From positions 939,480 through 1,003,479 of the forward strand of contig OY997660.1 of assembly GCA_963921795.1 (NCBI GenBank): a stretch of 64,000 nucleotides of DNA. Direction: 5' to 3'. A model generated the notes under the pieces. It saw nothing but the letters and a program-made list of their open reading frames with translations, had not been told where the DNA came from and ran no database searches. The DNA is from Nannobrachium achirus. Taxonomy: Eukaryota > Chordata > Actinopteri > Myctophiformes > Myctophidae. Below are positions 55,696 to 64,000 of this stretch, piece by piece. Each line of letters opens with the position of its first letter. Position 1 is the first letter of the stretch. Both the position numbers and the translations under genes were made by a program.

Positions 55696-55765
55696 TCCCT
55701 TTGGAGTGATGGTTAAGATATTGGACTCTCGCATGGAAGGCCCGGGTTCGAAGCCCGGGTGGGGA
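55696..55765 (+). ncRNA. tRNA-Glu-like sequence in left LTR (anticodon position CTC)
   Basis: TCCC at the 5' end pairs with GGGA at the 3' end, B box GGTTCGAAGCC is perfect, the T arm CCGGG-TTCGAAG-CCCGG folds exactly, and the anticodon-loop position reads CTCTCGC. The anticodon stem does not pair, so it is unlikely to be a working tRNA, but it may still act as a pol III promoter. Confidence 0.55.
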
Positions 55766-55916
55766 GGTCCGATTCACCTCCCTTACATTGGTGCCGTGAC
55801 CCGGATCCGGGCTTCCCTGTACGAGGAGGTCAAAGGGGGGTCAGTGTGGCGGAGAGAGTCGCAGCCCCAGCCTGAAGCCTCAAAAGTCTAGTATCTGCCC
55901 TAGTTCCATAGGGATA

Positions 55917-55984
55917 TCCCTTTGGAGTAATGGTTAAGATATTGGACTTTCATGCGGGAGGCCCGGGTTCGAAGCCGGGTGGGA
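55917..55984 (+). ncRNA. tRNA-Glu-like sequence in right LTR (anticodon position TTC)
   Basis: Same layout as the left copy; loop CTTTCAT places TTC in the anticodon position. One base is lost in the T stem. B box GGTTCGAAGCC intact. Confidence 0.5.
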
Positions 55985-56007
55985 AGGTTCGGATCACCTC
56001 TGTTACA

Positions 56008-56928
56008 CCTATGTTACTGTTTTCGACATGAAGAGAGACTTGTAATCGATTGCAGCCCTGCACGATTCTGCACCAAATGCAGTGAGGTGGCATAATCAAC
56101 TAGGCGTTCAGTTCAGTGTGGATTCCAATGCAGTGATTCAATGTAGATCAAGTGGGATTTGTCTCTGTCACCGACTCAACTTCCATGCTATGGTTCTGTT
56201 CTACCAAAACAAGCTAATAGGCTACTCTAACGTTCCGTCCACCCCTCGCAGCTAAAGAGTCATAACGTCTGTGGTTCTGTGTTAAAGAGTCATAAAGTCC
56301 ATGGTTATGTGTTCCTTCCCCAATTAGGCTGTGTATAATCCATAGAATGTAGATCATAACAAGTGAGCCCTCCTCACTTTTTTTTTTCAAAAACCTTTTT
56401 TTCCCAAAAATATGTTATATCGGTATCGTATCAGTATCGGTGATGGGCCCCCCTCTCTTGTATCGTATCGGTTCACAAAAAAGTCTATCGGTCGGACACA
56501 AATTTATATATATATATATTATATATATATATATATATTCTTTTTTTTTTCACCTAGCTGCTTCCCTTTGGCAACATCCTGGTTATTCCATCTTGAAAAT
56601 ATTGATGTTACAATCCTTAAGTTAACCCTAGACCTTTTTAAATATATATCTACAATCCTAAAGTTAGCCCTAGACTTTTTTAATATATATCTACAATCCT
56701 AAAGTTAGCCCTAGTCCTAGATCTTTTAAAATATATCTACAATCCTCAAGTTAGCCAGGCGCGGATTTATGCAGTGGCTTTGGGTGCTTAAGCACCACTA
56801 TTTTCTGGACTAGCACCAGTAGTTTTCGGGGCTAGCAAAATCCGGAGAGAGACGGTCAGACGGAGAATACCCAAGTGCAGTACTACTCCTAAACGACGGC
56901 AGTTCTCTCTCTCTCTCTCTGCTTCTCA

Positions 56929-56995
<67 letters not shown>

Positions 56996-58191
56996 TATGG
57001 CTACTTCTATTTCCAGGACAATTTCAAAATAAACATGTTGAATGATCGATTGTATATGAAAAAAATAAAATAAAGACTCTTGTTTTGAAATGCGCTTCTG
57101 TGCAGAGAGGAAATGGCTTTCATAGGAAGCACCTTGACCTCTCTGTCGTCATGCGTCATGCGTCATGGACTCATGGTGAAATTAACAACACAGGCATAAA
57201 GGAGGAGACATGTAACCCATAAAGGAATATAAACAGAACACCAAGACAAGACCATGTAGGCTATAAAGGCATTAACACTTGGGTGACTGAAAATAAAAAA
57301 CTACCACTACGCCTGCATTTATCGTTCATTTTGACCGTTATTTTCTCTCCCTTTTTGCCCAGGAGCGCAACACTTCCTCCCCCTGCTGCCAGCGGGGGTT
57401 CTATTGTCTTCCGAATTTGAATTAGCATTTCAATTGACCTCTCAAACACTCTCGCTTTCAATGTTAACTTCATGGTTTGGGAACAGGCTTGAGAAAATGA
57501 CCTAGGCCTACTGTATCATGATCTTACTTTTAATGTCACTGGTTTAATTTCGTATCGCTTCGCAGCGCAGCCCAGCATCCGCCGAGGCCTTTGTATTATA
57601 ACAGATTGTTGAGTTTTGAAAGTCATTTTAAAACAGTTCAGTTTTGCATGCAGGAATAAATCAATGATCAGCGTCTTTGCGCACAGTGCGCCATGCAGTT
57701 TGAGTGGTTATAGACACGTTTGTTTATCCAGAAACATATCTTTTATGGCTTTGTTTTATTTACGGTTTGGGAGATTCAAGGCCAACACAGCACGCACCGC
57801 GCTATTGATTAGTAATCTAATGTGGAGATTAGATTAGACACATGACAAAATAAAATAATTAGGCCAAAGCTTTCATATGTCCCGACTTTATTATTCTTAT
57901 TACTATTATTACCCCTATCGTTAAATCGGTCCACGAAGCCGAGGTCCTAGGGCTGGTGTACACGACAAATTTCCAAACCCCGCTGTGTGTTCCCTGGGGG
58001 CGTGAAAAATAAGGGGGTGGGCTCTACATGTCCTCTGGGACCCCATCTACGTATGGACACCACTTGTTCGCCCATCCGTCTTACGGATGCTTTTTTATTC
58101 CATTTTATTTGTTTTAGGGTCCTATCTTGCAGTTCAAGCCTATTTCCACAGGGTGGCAGGCTACTTTCCCAACCTACTGGAGGTGAACATG
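56008..58191. other. Non-coding with microsatellites
   Basis: (TA)n at 56504-56540, (CT)n at 56933-56991, and three diverged copies of a ~50-bp block with ATCCTAAAGTTAGCCCTAG between 56608 and 56760. No gene supported in the remainder. Confidence 0.55.
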
Positions 58192-58368
58192 CAGGGGCGT
58201 CAATTGGGTATGGCAAGCTATGGCAGCTGCCATACCTTGGCTACAGGGGGGAAATAATTAAATGTACTTTTCATCGTGCCTGTTGCTAAGGTATGGCAAC
58301 ATGATTGGTGTCTTGCAAGACACCAGTCATGTTGCCATACCTTAGCCTTTCCTGAACTGACGCCGCTG
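58192..58368. mobile_element. 177-bp hAT MITE with 8-bp TSD and central palindrome
   Basis: Ends CAGGGGCGTCA and TGACGCCGCTG form the inverted repeat; TGAACATG flanks both sides (58184-58191, 58369-58376). A 60-bp palindrome without spacer lies at 58286-58345 (30-bp arms, one mismatch). Confidence 0.9.
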
Positions 58369-59467
<1,099 letters not shown>

Positions 59468-59519
59468 GTTTGGACAAAGAGTTGAGGCGTTACATTTTGT
59501 AAAACACGGCCTTGTGAAA

Positions 59520-59592
59520 ATAGCAGATCTACATGCTCACAACACCTCACAACGCAGGGCGGCGTGAGCATGTAGATCTGATATTTTCACAA
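59520..59592. other. Hairpin built on the dispersed motif
   Basis: GAAAATAGCAGATCTACATG and its near-complement flank about 20 bp. Its mirror copy is at about 63873-63955. Confidence 0.8.
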
Positions 59593-60355
59593 TTTCTGCC
59601 CCTAATATTTAATTTATCATTTTAAAAGTATTAAAAAGTCCTTAAATTGTCTCTTTAGAAATGTGCAGATAGCCTCTGTATACTGTTGAGTGGAAAAACA
59701 ATGTTTCACATTAAGCTAAACATTTGGGACCACCCAAGATCATTTGGAGACCCCTCTAGGGGTCCCATAGTTGAACCACTGACTTATAAGGGGAGTATGG
59801 AGACCCCTCTAGGGGTCCCATAGTTGAACCACTGACTTATAAGGGGAGTATATGAGGCTGGATCCGTCTGGAACACTGCACTAGGCTCTCGCCAGCTCTG
59901 TAGCTCTCCACACTTGAACAGTTGTGTCCTTAAATTCAATTATAATAATTAACCCCTGTATATACGGGCAATAGTTTTACATGACTTTGTGTACACAGCC
60001 AATAGTTTTACATGAACATGTCTAGGCTTTAGTACTGTACTGCCTCGTATAGCCCAACAGAGCCCAGCACAGAACAGCACAGCCCACCAGAGCCCAATAC
60101 AGCCCCCCAGAGCCCAACAGAGTCCAGCAAACCTAAGTCCAGCCCAGTCCTGCCGAGTAGGAGTATAGACCGGGGAAAGGGGGTAGTTAGATGACTCCAC
60201 CAGGCCATTACTGTCCAGATCTGGCTTGAATAGGCCAGACCAGGGTAGACAGGACTGCACCAGACTCCACCAGGCTGCTCCAGCCAGCTCTGTAGATCCT
60301 TGCACATGCGATTAACCACTGTGTACACGGGCAATAGTTTTAAGTTTTACATGAA

Positions 60356-61400
60356 CCCTCAGAGGGACACTGTGGGCTTATCAAGTGGTCCATGGCCGGT
60401 TCTCAAAGTGAGGTCGGGGGGCCCACAGTGTCCCTCTGAGGGGACACGGCACAGACCGTGTACACGAAGGGCAGGAGCAAGTGTTCAAGTCCCATAGAAT
60501 CTATGGGAAATGTACACAGGCGTGTACAAAGTCACCAGTAGTTTTACATGAACCCTCAGAGGGACACTGTGGGCTTATCAAGTGGTCCATGGTCGGTTCT
60601 CAAAGTGAGGTCGGGGACCCTCAGAGGGACACTGTGGGCTTATCAAGTGGTCCATGGTCGGTCCTCAAAGTGAGGTCGGGGGACCCTCAGAGGGACACTG
60701 TGGGCTTATCAAGTGGTCCATGGTCGGTTCTCAAAGTGAGGTCGGGGGCCCACAGTGTCCCTCTGAGGGGACACGGCACAGACCGTGTACACGAAGGGCA
60801 GGAGCAAGTGTTCAAGTCCCATAGAATCTATGGGAAATGTACACAGGCGTGTACAAAGTCACCAGTAGTTTTACATGAACCCTCAGAGGGACACTGTGGG
60901 CTTATCAAGTGGTCCATGGTCGGTTCTCAAAGTGAGGTCGGGGGACCCTCAGAGGGACACTGTGGGCTTATCAAGTGGTCCATGGCCGGTTCTCAAAGTG
61001 AGGTCGGGGGGCCCACAATGTCCCTCTGAGGGGACACGGCACAGATTGTGTACACGAAGGGCAGGAGCAAGTGTTCAAGTCCCATAGAATCTATGGGAAA
61101 TGTACACAGGCGTGTACAAAGTCACCAGTAGTTTTACATGAACCCTCAGAGGGACACTGTGGGCTTATCAAGTGGTCCATGGTCGGTTCTCAAAGTGAGG
61201 TCGGGGGACCCTCAGAGGGACACTGTGGGCTTATCAAGTGGTCCATGGTCGGTTCTCAAAGTGAGGTCGAGGGACCCTCAGAGGGACACCGTGGGCTTAT
61301 CAAGTGGTCCATGGTCGGTTCTCAAAGTGAGATCGGGGGACCCTCAGAGGGACACTGTGGGCTTATCAAATGGTCCATGGTCGGTTCTCAAAGTGAGGTA
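60356..61400. repeat. ~66-bp tandem array in higher-order units
   Basis: Unit CCCTCAGAGGGACACTGTGG onward, about 66 bp, repeated some 11 times and grouped by a ~130-bp insert with GTGTACACGAAGGGCAGGAG and CCCATAGAATCTATGGG. Each group also contains the start of the unit in inverted form. Confidence 0.9.
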
Positions 61401-61679
61401 CATCCTCAAAGTCCCTCCTTCCCAAACAAAGACGAACCAACCAAGGGTGCACAAGGCAGCGGTGTGCGATGGACTAGAAATATCCATTTAAAACTATTGG
61501 TCATGTACACACAAACTAAGGCTCCTGTACACAGTGTTTGGTCTCAATTGTGTGAGCAGCTAAAGGGCAGACAACGGCCTAGAACAACCTAATGGTGCCT
61601 ATTAAGACTCTAGTACACCCTTTGGCCTCGACAAGCCTGATCATCCTACTATAGCTAGTACCCCCCTCACCAACTTTGT

Positions 61680-62310
61680 GCTCCCACTTGATAAGCCCAG
61701 TGTCCCTCTGAGGGTCCCTCGACCTCACTTTGAGAACCGACCATGGACCACTTGATAAGCCCACAGTGTCCCTCTGAGGGTTCATGTAAAACTACTGGTG
61801 ACTTTGTACACGCCTGTGTACATTTCCCATAGATTCTATGGGACTTGAACACTTGCTCCTGCCCTTCGTGTACACGGTCTGTGCCGTGTCCCCTCAGAGG
61901 GACACTGTGGGCCCCCGACCTCACTTTGAGAACCGACCATGGACCACTTGATAAGCCCACAGTGTCCCTCTGAGGGTCCCCCGACCTCACTTTGAGGACC
62001 GACCATGGACCACTTGATAAGCCCACAGTGTCCCTCTGAGGGTCCCCGACCTCACTTTGAGAACCGACCATGGACCACTTGATAAGCCCACAGTGTCCCT
62101 CTGAGGGTTCATGTAAAACTACTGGTGACTTTGTACACGCCTGTGTACATTTCCCATAGATTCTATGGGACTTGAACACTTGCTCCTGCCCTTCGTGTAC
62201 ACGGTCTGTGCCGTGTCCCCTCAGAGGGACACTGTGGGCCCCCCGACCTCACTTTGAGAACCGGCCATGGACCACTTGATAAGCCCACAGTGTCCCTCTG
62301 AGGGTTCATG
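61680..62310. repeat. Mirror array of 60356-60990
   Basis: The same units in reverse complement. Confidence 0.9.
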
Positions 62311-62699
62311 TAAAACTTAAAACTATTGCCCGTGTACACAGGGTTAATCGCATGTGCAAGGATCTACAGAGCTGGCTGGAGCAGCCTGGTGGAGTCTGGT
62401 GCAGTCCTGTCTACCCTGGTCTGGCCTATTCAAGCCAGATCTGGACAGTAATGGCCTGGTGGAGTCATCTAACTACCCCCTTTCCCCGGTCTATACTCCT
62501 ACTCGGCAGGACTGGGCTGGACTTAGGTTTGCTGGACTCTGTTGGGCTCTGGGGGGCTGTATTGGGCTCTGGTGGGCTGTGCTGTTCTGTGCTGGGCTCT
62601 GTTGGGCTATACGAGGCAGTACAGTACTAAAGCCTAGACATGTTCATGTAAAACTATTGGCCGTGTACACAAAGTCATGTAAAACTATTGCCTGTGTAC

Positions 62700-63200
62700 A
62701 CAGTGGCTTTTTCCTTGACCTTTCGAGTTAGGAGTGTCGTAGAGACACGAGACCGGGTTTGTTGGATTCAGCGTCAAAAAGTAAGTCAGAATAAGTGTCT
62801 TTTATCCGAAAGAATGTGTAATCGTGTTGGTGGCGTGCAAATTTCGTGTCTTTTTCGCAATCATAAAGGGTTCAAAGTGTCGGAGAGACACGAAACCCAT
62901 TCCATCGGATCAGGCATCCTTCAAATATGAAAAGTGTTTCCTGCGTAAAACAAACAGATTTTTTTAGATTTTTTTATTGATTTTAAGGACAAAAATCCGG
63001 GTTTCAGTGTCTTTTTCGCAATCGTAAAGGGTTCAAAGTGTCGGAGAGACACGAAACCCATTCCATCAGATCGGGCATGCTTCAAATATGAAACGTGTGT
63101 CCTGCCTGAAACAAAACATATTTTTTTGATTTTTTTATTCATTTTAAGGACAAAGGGCCTGTTTTGACGCCTAAAACGACCCTTTTCCTTGACCTTTCGA
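62700..63200. repeat. Two ~165-bp tandem repeats inserted in the right arm
   Basis: GTGTCTTTTTCGCAATC occurs at about 62847 and 63008, each followed by GGTTCAAAGTGTCGGAGAGA and later a T-rich tract. CCTTGACCTTTCGAGTTAGG bounds both sides (62713 and 63186). It has no counterpart in the left arm. Confidence 0.8.
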
Positions 63201-64000
63201 GTTAGGAGTGCCGTGTACACAGGATCTACAGAGCTGGCTGGAGCATGGAGCAGCCTGGTGGAGTCTGGTGCAGTCATCTAACTACCCCCCTTCCCTGGTC
63301 TATACTCCTATTGGGCAGGACTGGGCTGGACTTAGGTTTGCTGGAGTCTATTGGGCTCTGGTAGGCTGTATTGGGCTCTGGTGGGCCGTGTTGTGCTGTG
63401 ATGGGCTCTGTTGGGCTACACGAGACAGTACAGTACTAAAGCCTGAACATGTTCATGTAAAACTATTGGCTGTGTACACAAAGTCATGTAAAACTATTGC
63501 CCGTATATACAGGGGTTAATTATTATAATTGAATTTAAGGACACAACTGTTCAAGTGTGGAGAGCTACAGAGCTGGCGAGAGCCTAGTGCAGTGTTCCAG
63601 ACGGATCCAGCCTCATATACTCCCCTTATAAGTCAGTGGTTCAACTATGGGACCCCTAGAGGGGTCTCCATACTCCCCTTATAAGTCAGTGGTTCAACTA
63701 TGGGACCCCTAGAGGGGTCTCCAAATGATCTTGGGTGGTCCCAAATGTTTAGCTTAATGTGAAACATTGTTTTTCCACTCAACAGTATACAGAGGCTATC
63801 TGCACATTTCTAAAGAGACAATTTAAGGACTTTTTAATACTTTTAAAATGATACATTAAATATTAGGGGCAGAAATTGTGAAAATATCAGATCTACATGC
63901 TCACGCCGCCCTGCGTTGTGAGGTGTTGTGAGCATGTAGATCTGCTATTTTCACAAGGCCGTGTTTTACAAAATGTAACGCCTCAACTCTTTGTCCAAAC

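Larger units (their letters stand above)
55658..56007 (+). mobile_element. Miniature LTR element (TRIM-like) with tRNA-Glu-like LTRs
   Basis: Two direct repeats, 55658-55787 (130 bp) and 55845-56007 (163 bp), each start TGTGG(T/C)GGAGAGAGTC and end (C/G)TTACA, so TG...CA bounded. The left copy lacks about 33 bp present in the right. Directly after the left copy comes TTGGTGCCGTGACCCGG, shaped like a primer-binding site (TGG one base inside). Directly before the right copy comes AAAGGGGGG plus TCAG, like a polypurine tract. The interior is only 57 bp. Each repeat contains a tRNA-like sequence. No matching target duplication (ATATA and CCTAT). The primer tRNA is not assigned. Confidence 0.7.
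59468..64000. repeat. Large inverted duplication with nested tandem arrays
   Basis: Inner arms: about 59990-60960 pairs with 61680-62690, nearly identical along the compared stretches. Outer arm: 59468-60300 pairs with 63205-64000; base 59468 matches 64000, so the structure continues beyond the window. The right side holds the 60000-60300 block twice (62340-62690 and 63205-63500), with a different tandem repeat between. The centre (about 61400-61680) is unique. No coding capacity; frames of 170-180 residues are products of the repeats. Confidence 0.88.

Noticed and set aside
55658..56007. Two tandem tRNA-derived SINEs
   Set aside because: The repeats extend well beyond the tRNA-like part, are TG...CA bounded, and enclose PBS- and PPT-like sequences; kept as the alternative explanation.
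60481..62179. Long plus- and minus-strand frames of 170-182 residues
   Set aside because: The ~66-bp tandem unit is a multiple of three, so frames stay open by chance; both strands show them equally.
60356..62310. CRISPR-like regular direct repeats
   Set aside because: Units are contiguous without unique spacers, the DNA is eukaryotic, and no cas genes are present.

Overview
The window looks like transposon-rich DNA from a ray-finned fish, probably a teleost. The basis is the mix of repeats: L2/Rex1-type LINEs with (TATC)n or (CTGAAC)n tails, Harbinger, hAT and Helitron DNA transposons, a tRNA-derived SINE, long CA/TA/CT microsatellites, GT-AG introns and AT-rich spacers. I found no ordinary host gene that I can defend. 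Almost every long reading frame belongs to a mobile element or to a repeat-borne gene family, or is an artefact of a tandem repeat whose period is a multiple of three.

Layout. 1-3.3 kb: a dead LINE fragment carrying a 58-bp inverted piece of the Harbinger transposase gene that lies next to it; that transposase gene keeps its DDE triad and can be spliced in frame. 3.7-14 kb: a 10.25-kb stretch bounded by 138-bp terminal inverted repeats, containing two divergently oriented LINEs (one with an uninterrupted 980-codon endonuclease/reverse transcriptase frame) and several pol III-like units. 14.3-15.8 kb: decayed copy of a widespread uncharacterised fish family. 16-20 kb: microsatellites and non-coding transposons. 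21.1-24.1 kb: a multi-exon gene related to the DUF7869-type transposon-derived family, with its middle missing. 25-28 kb: duplicated non-coding repeats. 28.4-30.9 kb: a P2RX7-C-terminal-like gene (three phase-compatible exons, minus strand) and a partial inverted copy. 31.3-35.9 kb: a long inverted-repeat element holding two inverted fragments of a cysteine-rich (CXC-like) protein. 36.3-39.1 kb: a 30-bp minisatellite split by an insertion that itself holds an internally deleted hAT element with a perfect 8-bp target duplication. 41.2-42.8 kb: a fold-back element with a captured RT fragment. 43.2-45.4 kb: a 33-bp minisatellite split by a MITE and by an element with a 37-bp array of CCATATATGG boxes. 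47.7-50.9 kb: a LINE with one nonsense codon. 51.3-55.5 kb: a Helitron helicase remnant split by a young 3.8-kb LTR element (5-bp target duplication GCCAC). 55.66-56.0 kb: a 350-bp miniature LTR element whose LTRs each hold a tRNA-Glu-like sequence. 58.2 kb: a 177-bp hAT MITE built around a 60-bp spacerless palindrome. 59.5-64 kb: a very large inverted duplication containing nested tandem arrays, running off the window end.

The parts do not form one pathway. They record repeated nested insertion and local inverted duplication. The best candidates for something undescribed are the tRNA-bearing miniature LTR element (55658-56007), the 59.5-64 kb palindrome, and a roughly 20-bp sequence that recurs about a dozen times across the window in unrelated contexts. 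All protein-family names are by recognition of conserved phrases, without database search.
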